Shown here in pieces: positions 18,706 through 28,437 of a DNA stretch of 64,000 nt (positions within the stretch are counted from its first letter, which is position 1; each line of letters opens with the position of its first letter). This stretch comes from Bacteroidota bacterium (GTDB lineage Bacteria; Bacteroidota; Bacteroidia; Chitinophagales; LD1), in NCBI GenBank assembly GCA_016722375.1, contig JADKJG010000005.1:345367-409366 (forward strand), read 5' to 3'. A program made the translations under genes and the position numbers. A model generated the notes under the pieces. It was not told where the DNA came from. It did no database searches and saw only the letters and a program-made list of their open reading frames with translations.

Positions 18706-21126
18706 ATGGCAGAAAATATCATACAAAAAGGCAGCAAGGCAAAGTTGAACTTTGAAGAATTTAAAAGCGAGGTGCTGAATGACTATCGCATTGCCTGCAT
18801 TTCGCGCGAAACCAGTTTGCTCGGGAGAAAGGAGGTGCTGACCGGAAAGGCCAAGTTTGGCATATTCGGCGACGGCAAGGAAGTAGCGCAGATTGCGCTT
18901 TCCAAATCATTTGAACCCGGCGATTGGCGCAGCGGTTACTATCGCGACCAAACTTGGATGATGGCTATAGGCCAGTTGACCGTGGAGCAATTCTTCGCCC
19001 AACTTTATGCTAATCCTGACCAGAAGGAAGAACCCATGAGCGCAGGCCGACAAATGAACGGCCATTATGTAACCGCTCTGCAAGATGAAAACGGCAACTG
19101 GCTGGAACAAAGTTCGCGCTATAATTCATCGGCGGATATTTCACCGACTGCAGGACAAATGTCCCGCTCTCTGGGCATTGCTCTGGCATCAAAGCTTTAT
19201 CGGGCGAATAAGGAGTTGGAAGACTTCACTATTTTCTCCAATCATGGAGAGGAAGTTTCCTTTGTTTCTATTGGCGATGCTTCGACCAGCGAAGGTTTGT
19301 TTTGGGAGACCCTGAATGCCGCCGGCGTGATGAAAGTGCCCTTGGCCATTTCTGTTTGGGATGATGGATATGGAATATCCGTTCCTAAAAAATATCAGAC
19401 AACCAAAGAAAGTATCTCCGAAATCACCCGAGGTTTCCAGACCAATGCTGAAGGGAATGGAGTGGAGATTTATACCTGTGAAGGATGGAATTACCCCAAG
19501 TTAATTGAAACCTACAAAAGCGGCATCGAAAAAATGCGCCGGACGCATAACGCAGCTTTATTTCACATTACTGAATTGACACAGCCGCAGGGACATTCCA
19601 CTTCGGGCTCGCATGAGCGTTATAAAAGCGCCGAACGGTTGCAGTGGGAAGCCGAATTTGATTGCATCAAAAAGCTGCGCGATTGGATGGTAGAAAATAA
19701 ACTCGCTACCGTAGAAGAATGTGAGCAAATCCGCGAGGAGGCTAAAATACATGTAGCCGAAAGCAAGAAGGCGGCCTGGAGAAAGTTCAACGAGCCGATG
19801 AAATTAGAAATCGCCGAGGTGATTGAAAAAATAGCTGAAGTAGGTACTGAAGGCGGTCAGGAAGATTTCACGAACGAGGTGATTCAACAATTGAAAACGA
19901 CTATTGACCCTGTGCGCAGGGACATCCTGAAAGCTGCTAAAAGAGTATTGTTCCAATTGCGGGGCGAAAGCTTTACCGCCCTCGATGATTTTCGTGATTG
20001 GGTGAAAGGATTTCAAGCCAAATACCAGAACATATACAGTTCACACCTCTATAGTGAGAGCGACAAAAATGCACTTAAAGTCCCTGTGGTGCCAGCCGAG
20101 TATTCTTCTGATTCAAAAACTATAAATGGTTTTGAAATTCTGAATGCTGCTTTTGACCATCTCTTTTCTAAATATCCGAACATAGTAGCCTTTGGAGAGG
20201 ATGTAGGAAAGATCGGCGACGTGAATCAGGGCTTCAGCGGTATTCAGGAAAAATATGGTGAGAACCGGATTTTCGATACCGGCATTCGCGAAGCCACTAT
20301 TATGGGGCAGGGAATAGGATTGGCCCTTCGTGGTTTCAGACCTATAGCCGAAATTCAATATCTCGATTACCTGCTTTATGGATTGCAGCCACTGGCAGAT
20401 GATCTTTCGTGTCTCCAATACAGAACCAAAGGCATTCAAAAAGCACCGTTGATTGTCCGTACACGAGGGCACCGGCTGGAAGGAGTCTGGCATACGGGTT
20501 CGCCGATGGGCATGATTATAAATTCGCTTCGTGGAATGTATGTGTGTGTGCCGCGCAATATGGTGCAGGCTGCAGGGATGTATAACACTCTGATGCAAAG
20601 TGATGAGCCAGCCTTAGTCATTGAATGTTTGAATGGCTATCGTTTGAAAGAAAAGTTGCCGGATAATTTAAGCCAGTTCACAGTTCCTTTAGGCATTCCT
20701 GAAGTGATAAAAGAAGGTAGTGCCCTAACGCTGGTCACCTACGGCTCTTGCGTTCGTATTGCAGAAGAAGCTATGAAGATGCTGGAAGAGGTAGGTATTT
20801 CTGTCGAGTTGATTGATGTGCAGACTTTGGTTCCTTTTGATATTCATCACTCCATCATCGAATCGGTTAAGAAAACGAATCGCTTGGTATTTCTGGATGA
20901 AGATGTTCCGGGAGGAGCTTCTGCTTATATGTTCCAAAAAGTTTTTGAGGGGCAGGCTGCTTTCCGCTACATGGATTCAGAACCTAAAACGATTACCGCT
21001 AAAGAGCATCGTACCGCTTATGGAAGCGACGGCGATTACTTCAGCAAACCAAATGCAGAGGATATCTTCGAAGTAATCTACGGAATGATGAATGAGGCAG
21101 ACCCCGGTAGTTATCCGGCGATATAG
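18706..21126 (+). CDS. fused alpha/beta E1 component of a 2-oxoacid dehydrogenase
   Basis: A TPP-dependent E1 subunit of about 806 residues, joining an alpha-like (residues about 1-380) and beta-like half (about 500-800) in one chain. Such proteins decarboxylate 2-oxo acids and pass the acyl group to the E2 lipoyl domain. The TPP motif begins VSIGDASTSEGLFWETLN and ends in DDGYGI. The beta half has VAFGEDVGKIGDVNQGFSG, FDTGIREATIMGQGIGLAL and RTRGHRLEGVWHTGSPMG. I start it at the ATG at 18706 (MAENIIQKG); an in-frame ATG at 18622 overlaps the preceding gene. Pyruvate or branched-chain oxoacids are both possible substrates. Confidence 0.88.
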   Translation: MAENIIQKGSKAKLNFEEFKSEVLNDYRIACISRETSLLGRKEVLTGKAKFGIFGDGKEVAQIALSKSFEPGDWRSGYYRDQTWMMAIGQLTVEQFFAQLYANPDQKEEPMSAGRQMNGHYVTALQDENGNWLEQSSRYNSSADISPTAGQMSRSLGIALASKLYRANKELEDFTIFSNHGEEVSFVSIGDASTSEGLFWETLNAAGVMKVPLAISVWDDGYGISVPKKYQTTKESISEITRGFQTNAEGNGVEIYTCEGWNYPKLIETYKSGIEKMRRTHNAALFHITELTQPQGHSTSGSHERYKSAERLQWEAEFDCIKKLRDWMVENKLATVEECEQIREEAKIHVAESKKAAWRKFNEPMKLEIAEVIEKIAEVGTEGGQEDFTNEVIQQLKTTIDPVRRDILKAAKRVLFQLRGESFTALDDFRDWVKGFQAKYQNIYSSHLYSESDKNALKVPVVPAEYSSDSKTINGFEILNAAFDHLFSKYPNIVAFGEDVGKIGDVNQGFSGIQEKYGENRIFDTGIREATIMGQGIGLALRGFRPIAEIQYLDYLLYGLQPLADDLSCLQYRTKGIQKAPLIVRTRGHRLEGVWHTGSPMGMIINSLRGMYVCVPRNMVQAAGMYNTLMQSDEPALVIECLNGYRLKEKLPDNLSQFTVPLGIPEVIKEGSALTLVTYGSCVRIAEEAMKMLEEVGISVELIDVQTLVPFDIHHSIIESVKKTNRLVFLDEDVPGGASAYMFQKVFEGQAAFRYMDSEPKTITAKEHRTAYGSDGDYFSKPNAEDIFEVIYGMMNEADPGSYPAI

Positions 21127-21131
21127 GCCGA

Positions 21132-22319
21132 CTATTTCAAAACTCCCAATTCCTTCCCTACTTTCGTAAAGGCCGCGATGGCTTTGTCAAGGTGGTGGAT
21201 TTCATGAGCGGCACTTACCTGGACCCGGATGCGGGCTTTCCCTTTGGCAACTACCGGGAAGAAAAATCCGATGACATAGATTCCTTCATCCAAAAGTTTC
21301 GCCGCAAAGTTTTGTGCCAGCACCGCGTCGTAAAGCATCACGGGAGTGATTGGATGAATGCCTGGCTTGATATCAAAACCGGCAGCCGTCATCTTTTCAC
21401 GGAAATATTTAGTGTTGGTTTCCAGTTTATCGCGCAGTGCAGTCGTTTCGCTTAACATATCTAGCACTGCTATGGACGCACCTACAATAGCCGGCATCAA
21501 CGTATTGCTGAACAGGTAGGGTCGAGAACGCTGACGCAGAATATCAATAATTTCTTTTCTGCCAGAAGTAAAGCCGCCACTGGCTTCGCCTAATGCTTTG
21601 CCCAGTGTACCGGTAATAATGTCAATCTTTCCCATCACCCCACAATACTCATGCGTGCCTCTTCCGGTTTTACCCACAAAGCCCGAAGCATGACATTCAT
21701 CCACCATAATCATCGCGTCATATTTTTCAGCTAGCGCCACAATTTTATCGAGTTGGGCGATGGTTCCATCCATAGAAAATACCCCATCGGTAACAATGAT
21801 TCGAGAGCGATTTTTCTTCGATGCAATCAGTTGCTGTTCCAAATCCGCCATGTCGCTGTTCTTGTAACGAAAGCGCTCTGCTTTGCACAAACGAACTCCA
21901 TCTATTATAGAAGCGTGATTCAATTCATCGCTGATAATGGCATCTTGTTCATTGAACAAAGGCTCAAATACACCGCCATTCGCGTCGAATGCCGCAGCGT
22001 AGAGTATGGTGTCCTCCGTACCAAGAAATTCTGAAATCTTTTTCTCCAGTTCCTTATGGATATCCTGCGTGCCGCAAATGAAACGAACGCTACTCATGCC
22101 ATAGCCGTGGCTATCTATTGCCTTTTCTGCTGCTTCAATAACCTTAGGATGCGAGGACAGCCCGAGGTAGTTGTTTGCGCAAAAGTTAATAACCTCCTTG
22201 CCGGCCGAGGTCTTGATATCTGCTCCTTGTGGGGTAGTAATAATACGTTCCGTTTTATAGAGCCCGTTAGATTTAATATCCTCTATTTCGCTCTTAAGTC
22301 TTTGTTCTATGGTATACAT
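21132..22319 (-). CDS. kbl: glycine C-acetyltransferase (2-amino-3-ketobutyrate CoA ligase)
   Basis: A 395-residue PLP-dependent alpha-oxoamine synthase. It interconverts glycine plus acetyl-CoA with 2-amino-3-oxobutyrate in threonine breakdown. Diagnostic segments are FCANNYLGLSSHPKVI, SVRFICGTQDIHKELE, VDECHASGFVGKTGRGT and the PLP lysine in TGTLGKALGEASGGF. The ATG at 22319 (MYTIEQRLKSEIE) gives the canonical N-terminus; the frame stays open 37 codons further upstream, but into the trhO promoter region. It converges with the E1 gene, with only 5 bp between the two stops. Confidence 0.95.
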   Translation of the reverse strand: MYTIEQRLKSEIEDIKSNGLYKTERIITTPQGADIKTSAGKEVINFCANNYLGLSSHPKVIEAAEKAIDSHGYGMSSVRFICGTQDIHKELEKKISEFLGTEDTILYAAAFDANGGVFEPLFNEQDAIISDELNHASIIDGVRLCKAERFRYKNSDMADLEQQLIASKKNRSRIIVTDGVFSMDGTIAQLDKIVALAEKYDAMIMVDECHASGFVGKTGRGTHEYCGVMGKIDIITGTLGKALGEASGGFTSGRKEIIDILRQRSRPYLFSNTLMPAIVGASIAVLDMLSETTALRDKLETNTKYFREKMTAAGFDIKPGIHPITPVMLYDAVLAQNFAAKLLDEGIYVIGFFFPVVAKGKARIRVQVSAAHEIHHLDKAIAAFTKVGKELGVLK

Positions 22320-22391
22320 GACTGATTTTTTGTGCGAATATAAACGAATGAAGGACTGAATCTTGATATAGATATTCAAGTCGAGAATCCT

Positions 22392-22399
22392 TATTTTTG
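22392..22399 (+). promoter_or_regulatory. probable -7 promoter box (TATTTTTG) for trhO
   Basis: TATTTTTG matches TAnnTTTG and lies 16 bp before the trhO ATG in the region divergent from kbl. A TTG lies upstream at a somewhat long 26-bp distance. Confidence 0.4.
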
Positions 22400-22415
22400 T
22401 TCCCACTTTATAAAG

Positions 22416-23336
22416 ATGAAACCATATCAAACGCTATTGTATTATAAGTACACTAGGATTCCTGATGCCGAGGAATTTGCGCAGCAACACTTGGAGTTTT
22501 GTGAAAGGCTCGGAATCGTAGGTCGTATTATCGTAGCCGAAGAAGGTTTAAATGGCACCATTTCGGGCACCGTGGTGCAGTGTAAAAAATATATGGACCA
22601 TGTGAAATCGAATCCTCTGTTTGATGGAATAGAATTTAAAATGGATGAGATGGACGCCCCTTCTTTTGAAAGACTTTATGTGCGTTTCAAACCTGAGATT
22701 GTACACAGCAGTCTGCGGGGAATCCAAAATGTGGATCCAAATGAAATTACAGGAATTCACTTGGCACCACATGAAGTAGATAAAATGATTGAGCAGGACG
22801 ACGTGATTTTTGTGGATGTCCGTTCCAATTATGAAAGTAATGTAGGTCATTTTAAGAATGCCTTGAAGTTGGACATTGATAATTTCCGCGACTTCCCCGA
22901 ACAGTTGAAAGAACTGGAACATCTGAAGGATAAAAAGGTTGTTACTTACTGCACCGGGGGCATTAAATGTGAAAAGGCCAGTGGTTACTTGCTGCAAAAT
23001 GGGTTTAAGAATGTTTATCAGGTGGACGGGGGCGTAGTGAAATATGCCAAAGAAACCGGTGGTAAAAATTTTGAGGGTAAGCTGTATGTATTTGATAACC
23101 GGGTGGTGGTGGACGTGAATCAATTGAGGCCTTCCATCGTGTCCAGTTGCAAAATATGCGGCAACAAATCAGCCCACATGGTAAACTGCGCTAACCCCGA
23201 GTGTAACGAGCATTTCGTGCTCTGCGAAGAATGTGGCAGGAAAATGGACGGTTGTTGCAGCGAGGCCTGCATGAAAGCTCCATCGAGACGTGTCTATGAC
23301 GGTACCGGTTATTATCAGCGAGAGATCGTTTCATAG
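22416..23336 (+). CDS. trhO: oxygen-dependent tRNA uridine(34) hydroxylase (rhodanese family)
   Basis: A 306-residue YceA/TrhO protein. TrhO hydroxylates U34 of tRNAs towards 5-methoxy/oxyacetyl-uridine. The N-terminal acylphosphatase-like domain has RIIVAEEGLNGTISGT. The rhodanese domain (about 125-220) carries the catalytic Cys in VTYCTGGIKCEKASGYLLQ. A C-terminal Cys-rich tail (SSCKICGNKSAHMVNC, then CCSEAC) probably binds zinc. Length and domain order match the family. Confidence 0.93.
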   Translation: MKPYQTLLYYKYTRIPDAEEFAQQHLEFCERLGIVGRIIVAEEGLNGTISGTVVQCKKYMDHVKSNPLFDGIEFKMDEMDAPSFERLYVRFKPEIVHSSLRGIQNVDPNEITGIHLAPHEVDKMIEQDDVIFVDVRSNYESNVGHFKNALKLDIDNFRDFPEQLKELEHLKDKKVVTYCTGGIKCEKASGYLLQNGFKNVYQVDGGVVKYAKETGGKNFEGKLYVFDNRVVVDVNQLRPSIVSSCKICGNKSAHMVNCANPECNEHFVLCEECGRKMDGCCSEACMKAPSRRVYDGTGYYQREIVS

Positions 23337-23386
23337 TAGCAGATAATCATCTGCCCCAATACAAAGACACAAAGAATTTTTTACCC

Positions 23387-24427
23387 CTACGGATTCATGT
23401 TTTTTTCTGAATCGTACTGGTAAATAGTATAAAGCACGGTTCTTCCGACTGCTTCCAGAGTTGCCTTGTCAATCACATCCATATTGTCCTGATGCGTATG
23501 CCAGAATTCGGGAAAGGTTCCTGAAGAGGAGGTTCTATCGTAAGGAATAATATCTATCGTGGGTATTTTGGTAATTTGGTTGATGTAAAAATGATCGTCT
23601 GTGATGGGTGGAGCAGATTCATTACTGAAAAAAGATGAATACCCCAGAGCCTGAGCATTCTCCCAAACCTTATCTTGCACCCAGCCGGCGTTAAAGGATG
23701 AATTCTCTTCACGGGCAAACACCGCATTTCTTGACCCCGCCATATCTAACAATACCCCAAAGTCAGCTCTATAGCCGGGAACATGTGGATTTCTGCTCCA
23801 GTATTGGGAACCAAGGCAGAATGTATTGTCTGTTGGTTGAACTGCCTTTATGATATCATCAACTGATGAACTATAGCCATAATCTTCAGCATCATTGAAG
23901 AATAAGTCTATACCGATTTTTGGCTGCTGCGATTGCATGGCTCTTGCTATTTCCAACAGAATCCCAACACCACTTCCACCATCACAGGCACCGAGAATTG
24001 GTTTATCGCGATCTTTAGAGTCTTGATCTGCCCAAGGGCGAGTATCCCAATGGGTGGTGAGTAATATCCGGGTGGCAGCGGAAGGATTGAATGAGGCGAT
24101 AATATTGGTGCATTTCAACACCGTTCCATCGAAACCTTTCACATCAAATTTTTGAATAAATACCGTGTCGGCAAATCGTTTGGCTCTATCTTCTATCCAC
24201 TTTGCACATGCCTCATGTCCTTTAGAATTCATATTCCTCGGTCCAAAATCTACTTGGGTTTGAATGTAAGCATAAGCAGAGTCGGTATTGAAAGATGGAG
24301 CATTCACCGTAATGGTATGCACCGGTGGCACATCCACAACTTTGGGTTGGTTATTGCACTTATCGCAAGAGGAGAGAAAAAGTGAAGCACCACAGATGAA
24401 CGCAGATAAACGCAGATTTAAAGACAT
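23387..24427 (-). CDS. M28 family peptidase / glutaminyl-peptide cyclotransferase-like lipoprotein
   Basis: A 346-residue exported lipoprotein (LFLSSC lipobox) of the M28 zinc hydrolase clan. QVDFGPRNMNSKGHEACAKW, LLTTHWDTRPWAD, GACDGGSGVGILLEIAR and DLFFNDAEDYGY match the glutaminyl cyclase-like branch, which forms pyroglutamate at peptide N-termini. Metal ligands His and Asp (HWD), Asp (CDGG) and Glu (DAED) are present; the usual N of GANDG is Cys here. Unusually, the first 13 codons (MSLNLRLSAFICG) are the reverse complement of a dispersed inverted repeat at 24390-24418, so the signal peptide start comes from repeat DNA. Confidence 0.85.
   Translation of the reverse strand: MSLNLRLSAFICGASLFLSSCDKCNNQPKVVDVPPVHTITVNAPSFNTDSAYAYIQTQVDFGPRNMNSKGHEACAKWIEDRAKRFADTVFIQKFDVKGFDGTVLKCTNIIASFNPSAATRILLTTHWDTRPWADQDSKDRDKPILGACDGGSGVGILLEIARAMQSQQPKIGIDLFFNDAEDYGYSSSVDDIIKAVQPTDNTFCLGSQYWSRNPHVPGYRADFGVLLDMAGSRNAVFAREENSSFNAGWVQDKVWENAQALGYSSFFSNESAPPITDDHFYINQITKIPTIDIIPYDRTSSSGTFPEFWHTHQDNMDVIDKATLEAVGRTVLYTIYQYDSEKNMNP
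24390..24418. repeat. left arm of inverted repeat bracketing the GxxExxY gene
   Basis: CCACAGATGAACGCAGAT followed by a third CGCAGAT: three AGAT-ended words spaced about 10 bp apart. The arm is repeated, inverted and with variation, at 24814-24840. It overlaps the start of the M28 peptidase gene. Confidence 0.7.
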
Positions 24428-24437
24428 GATATTTTAT

Positions 24438-24815
24438 TTAAGGAGACATGATTAAACGACTGATACCCTTTTTCATGTCAGTGACATTGAAGTTAATTAA
24501 CAGACCGATTTCTTTTCCAGATAATTTCAGGTATGTCAAGATCTGAGCTTTATGTATTTCGGCAATCGCATCAACCGATTTTAATTCGAGTATGATTTCA
24601 TTTTCTACCAACAAATCAATCCGATAACCTGCTTCCAATTTTATCCCATCATAAACAACCGGCAAGCTCTTTTGTTGTTCCACACTCAATCCTTCCTTAA
24701 CTAATTCATGAACCAAGCAAACCTCATAAGTACTTTCCAATAAGCCGGGACCCAAAGCCGAATGAACCTTATAAGCGCAGCCAATGATTTTATATGTTAT
24801 ATCATTAGTTTTCAT
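24438..24815 (-). CDS. GxxExxY protein
   Basis: A 125-residue member of the GxxExxY family, named for GLLESTY here (residues about 24-30). Core strands follow: GYRIDLLVENEIILELKSVD, which resembles a PDDEXK-nuclease-like D-x(n)-ELK arrangement, and LLINFNV. The biological role of the family is unknown; members tend to occur in several copies per genome. This copy is flanked by a degenerate inverted repeat, and its ATG overlaps the right arm. The 451-bp segment bounded by the repeats therefore looks like a self-contained module inserted between the M28 gene and cysS. Confidence 0.88.
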   Translation of the reverse strand: MKTNDITYKIIGCAYKVHSALGPGLLESTYEVCLVHELVKEGLSVEQQKSLPVVYDGIKLEAGYRIDLLVENEIILELKSVDAIAEIHKAQILTYLKLSGKEIGLLINFNVTDMKKGISRLIMSP

Positions 24816-24840
24816 CTGTGATCATCTGCGTAATCTGTGG
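24814..24840. repeat. right arm of inverted repeat bracketing the GxxExxY gene
   Basis: ATCTGTGATCATCTGCG followed by TAATCTGTGG. Its reverse complement begins CCACAGATTACGCAGATGAT, matching the left arm's CCACAGATGAACGCAGAT. It abuts the end of cysS (24848). Confidence 0.7.
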
Positions 24841-24847
24841 TGAACAA

Positions 24848-26310
24848 TTATCCCACCCTCCATGACACTCCTTCCTTCCCATCTTTTACCTGGATTCCGA
24901 CCTTCGCTAATTCATCGCGTATTTTATCTGAAGCCGCGAAATCTTTCCGAGTCCGTACATCTTTTCGAAGTTCCAGAATCAGGTTCATTAGACCTTCTAC
25001 TTTATCACCTCCGCATTCTCCCTCTTCCTTGAGGCCCAAAACACCCACCACAAATTCCTGAAATAGTTTTTGAAGTTGCTCCTTATCAGAAGTAGAGATG
25101 CTGTCATTACCATCATTCACCGAATTAATAATGCGAACGGCTTCAAATAAGTGCGACAAGGCCATCGGGGTATTGAAGTCATCATTCATGGCTTCATAGA
25201 CCTTTGCTTTAATCGCTGACAAATCAAACGATGTAGTGGAAGATGTTTTTAAAGTATCCACCAGTTTAGCAGCGTTCATCAAGCGCTGATAACCTTTCTC
25301 AGCAGCTTGCAAGGCGGCATTAGAAAAATCTAGCGTACTGCGATAGTGGGCTTGAAGCATGAAAAAACGAACCGTCATGGCAGAATAGCCTTGCTCTAAC
25401 AAAGGATGATTACCCGTGAATAATTGTTCCGGTAAAAAAGAATTGCCGAGAGACTTACTCATCTTCTGCCCGTTCACCGTCAGCATATTTGTGTGCATCC
25501 ATATTTTAGCAGGGGCCTTATGATTGCAAGCAACGTTTTGTGCTATCTCATTGGTATGATGTGTTGGAATCAAATCCATTCCACCTCCGTGAATGTCAAA
25601 CTCTTCTCCCAAATACTTCGTACTCATCGCGGAGCATTCGATATGCCAACCCGGGAAACCTTCGCCCCAAGGACTTGGCCAACGCATGATATGTTCCGGC
25701 TTTGCCTTTTTCCAAAGTGCGAAATCCAGTCTTCCCTTTTTCTCTTCTTGTCCTTCTAAATTCTCACGAGTACCTTCGAGCAACTCATCTAATTTTCTAC
25801 CACTTAGTTTGGTATATGGATACTGCTTGGCGAATTTTCCACATCAAACCAAATCGTGCCATCTACTTCATAAGCCAAACCATGCTCCATGATTTTTTTT
25901 GTCATTTCGATTTGCTCGATGATATGTCCGCTGGCGGAAGGCTCAATGCTCGGTGGCAACAGATTGAATTGTTCCAATACGCGATGAAAGTCCACAGCAT
26001 ATAACTGAACAATTTCCATTGGCTCCAACTTCTCCAGCCGTGCCCGTTTCGCAATCTTATCTTCCCCTTCGTCGCCGTCGCTTTCCAGATGCCCTACATC
26101 CGTAATGTTGCGCACGTAACGCACCTTATATCCTAAATGCAACAAATAACGAAACACAATATCAAACGAAAGAAAGGTGCGGCAGTTGCCGAGATGCGCA
26201 TGGCTATACAAAGTGGGGCCGCATACATACATGCCGACATGCGGCGCGCTAATAGGTTTGAAAATTTCTTTTTCTCGGCTAAGGGTGTTATAAATTTTGA
26301 GTTCCTGCAT
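24848..26310 (-). CDS. cysS: cysteinyl-tRNA synthetase (frameshifted)
   Basis: This class I tRNA synthetase charges tRNA-Cys and is essential. The N-terminal frame (from 26310) has YVCGPTLYSHAHLGNCRT with the HIGH-like HAHLGN. The C-terminal frame has WHIECSAMSTKYLGEEFDIH with the zinc ligands, and NGQKMSKSLGN with KMSKS. The two frames join near 25835-25838: the first frame goes off after GTIWFDVE and stops at IHIPN. Restoring one A to the AAAA run (TTTT on the plus strand) gives DVEKFAKQYPYTKLSGRK and a normal enzyme of about 487 residues. Because the gene is essential and the break is one base in a short homopolymer, a sequence error is likely. Confidence 0.94.
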
Positions 26311-26344
26311 GGTGTAAATATAATGGGAGATTCTGCGAATGGTA

Positions 26345-27460
26345 TTACAATGAGAAAGTGGTCACCACCGGATAGTGATCTGACAATGGCTTAGTAATCG
26401 TTCGGTATGAATTAATTTTTATCGAAGGTGAATACAAATGATAATCAATTCTGAAAATGGACAGCCGATGAGCGTACGTCGCTCCAAAACCTTTCCCCTT
26501 TTCGATAAACGCATCGTTCAATCCCTCCTCCGCTGTTTTATAGGTATAGGAAACCGGTACATCATTAAAATCGCCGCAAAGAATTTTAAGTCCATTGAAT
26601 TCATCCAGATGCTCTTTCACGGCATTCACCTGTATCGAACGCCGGGTGTAGGCTCGTTTCATTTTGCGCACAATGCTTTTGATTCCCTGCAAGTTGGTTT
26701 GTTGCTTTGTTTCCAACGAATCGAGCGTGGCGTAATCATCCTGACCCAAATGGATGGACTGAAAATGCACATTGAATAGCCGAAGGGTCTGACCCTTAAT
26801 CTGAATATCGGCATAAATTCCTCCATTGCTTAATGAATTGTCAAAATCAATCTTCCCTTTTTCACCAATCGGAAATTTTGAAAATATCGCCACGCCCCAT
26901 TGCTGATTCAACAGATCAGTTTTCCAATTGTTTTTAGGAGCCTTTGTTTTATAAAACTTATACAAATCCACGTTCGGCGGAAAGTAATAGTAAGGATAGC
27001 CCAGCGTATCTCTGAAATATTCAAGGTTATGAAAAAACAGATTGTTGGTATAAAACTCCTGCATGCAAAGCACATCCGGTTGTTCTTTTTCAATCAAGGC
27101 CAACATCGTCGTGCGCGTTTCTTTGTTGTGACTCCAGTTATAGAGGTCAAAACTCTTTACATTCCAGGACATCAGTTTAATTCCTTCTTCCTTACTGTCC
27201 TCTTTGAAATTCATCGCAAAGGTGGACTGAATAAAAGACCAACTGAGCACAATAGCAAATAGCGGTAACAAGCCAAACCGGTCACGTTTAGCAATCCACA
27301 AAACCAGAAAGAAAAAATTCATCACCAGCACTACCGGAAAAGCAAAGCCGATAAAAGCAAACTGCCAGTGTTTTGCCGGGTTAATATATGCCGCGAGGCA
27401 GGACGCCAACAACACCAACAGGGCAAGGATGTTCAATATTTTAAAAAAGCCTCGAAGCAT
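26345..27460 (-). CDS. endonuclease/exonuclease/phosphatase family membrane protein
   Basis: A 371-residue protein with two to three N-terminal transmembrane helices (residues about 5-85) and a C-terminal DNase I-like domain. Catalytic motifs of that fold are present: MSWNVKSFDLYNW, LCMQEFY (metal-binding Glu), LCGDFNDVPVSYTY and the terminal SDHYPVVTTF. Such proteins hydrolyse phosphodiesters of nucleic acids or phosphoinositide-like lipids; the substrate is unknown. It lies upstream of cysS on the same strand, with 34 bp between them. Confidence 0.88.
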   Translation of the reverse strand: MLRGFFKILNILALLVLLASCLAAYINPAKHWQFAFIGFAFPVVLVMNFFFLVLWIAKRDRFGLLPLFAIVLSWSFIQSTFAMNFKEDSKEEGIKLMSWNVKSFDLYNWSHNKETRTTMLALIEKEQPDVLCMQEFYTNNLFFHNLEYFRDTLGYPYYYFPPNVDLYKFYKTKAPKNNWKTDLLNQQWGVAIFSKFPIGEKGKIDFDNSLSNGGIYADIQIKGQTLRLFNVHFQSIHLGQDDYATLDSLETKQQTNLQGIKSIVRKMKRAYTRRSIQVNAVKEHLDEFNGLKILCGDFNDVPVSYTYKTAEEGLNDAFIEKGKGFGATYAHRLSIFRIDYHLYSPSIKINSYRTITKPLSDHYPVVTTFSL

Positions 27461-27540
27461 TATTTAGTTAGCGGTTAACGGATAGCAGTTGACAGAAACA
27501 GCCGTTCTATTTTTTCCGCGAAGTACCATCTGACAACCAT

Positions 27541-28437
27541 TTACTTCTTAGAATAATGAAACAAAAAATCCTTTTCTTCTTTGGTCAGACCGTCATAACC
27601 TGAACGAGCTATTTTATCCAGAATAGCATCTACTCTCTCCTGCTCATTTCCTGAGCGGGGATGGTTCGTTTCGGAACGCTGCTGCGCACTGCGGTGCGTC
27701 ACTTTCATTTTCGATGAGGGATTGAATAGTTCTTTCAAAAATTGAAAAAACCTTCTGAACGGACTGGTCAAATCCACGCCACTTCTCAGCGCTTTGATAA
27801 AAAGAAAACCACTTAAGGCTCCGCCCACATGCGCAATGTTGCCCCCGGGATTCCCCATCGGAATATTAATCACCCCTAAGAGCAACGATACCAGAGCGAT
27901 GTACTTAATCTTCACATCCCCAATCAACAACAGCCGCATTTCGTGATCAGGGTTCAGCGTGGTGGCGCCAAAGACAATGGCAAACACGCTGGCCGACGCA
28001 CCGAGCATGTACGAACTCTCCAACATGGGTTTAAATACCGGAAGTACGTTGAAGGCCAAAATATAAAGCCCTGCCCCGGCCAATCCGCCGATGAGATAGA
28101 GCGGCAATATTTTTTTATCTCCCAAATACAAAATAAAAATCTCGCCAAACCAATACAACCAAAGCATATTGAACAACACATGAAAAACTCCTTTATGCAA
28201 AAACATATAGGTCAAAACCGACCAAGGCTGTTTCATCAGCAGTGATAGCGAAGCGGGTGCTTCCAGGTTGCTAATCAGCCATTCCATAAAGCTGTTGGTT
28301 TGAAACAGAAAACTGAAAAGTTGCAGCAAGCCCACCGCCAGAAATACCCCGATGTTGGCGAAAATCAGCTTCACCACCACGTTGCCATAGCGGAACTTAT
28401 ATTTCAAATCACCGATCAAAGATTGCGTCAGCATCAA
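27541..28437 (-). CDS. rhomboid family intramembrane serine protease (second of tandem pair)
   Basis: A 298-residue polytopic membrane protein. FHVLFNMLWLYWFGEIF matches the conserved HxxxNM region. The catalytic Ser is in MLGASASVFAIVFG, where the usual GxSG is GASA. The His partner is in GGNIAHVGGALSGFLF. A charged, probably cytoplasmic C-terminal tail of about 70 residues follows. Its start overlaps the stop of the upstream rhomboid by 4 bp, so the two are co-translated. Rhomboids cleave transmembrane substrates; none is identifiable here. Confidence 0.9.
   Translation of the reverse strand: MMLTQSLIGDLKYKFRYGNVVVKLIFANIGVFLAVGLLQLFSFLFQTNSFMEWLISNLEAPASLSLLMKQPWSVLTYMFLHKGVFHVLFNMLWLYWFGEIFILYLGDKKILPLYLIGGLAGAGLYILAFNVLPVFKPMLESSYMLGASASVFAIVFGATTLNPDHEMRLLLIGDVKIKYIALVSLLLGVINIPMGNPGGNIAHVGGALSGFLFIKALRSGVDLTSPFRRFFQFLKELFNPSSKMKVTHRSAQQRSETNHPRSGNEQERVDAILDKIARSGYDGLTKEEKDFLFHYSKK

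Noticed and set aside
20113..20598. 161-residue minus-strand frame within the E1 dehydrogenase gene
   Set aside because: Antisense shadow of a strongly conserved coding sequence.
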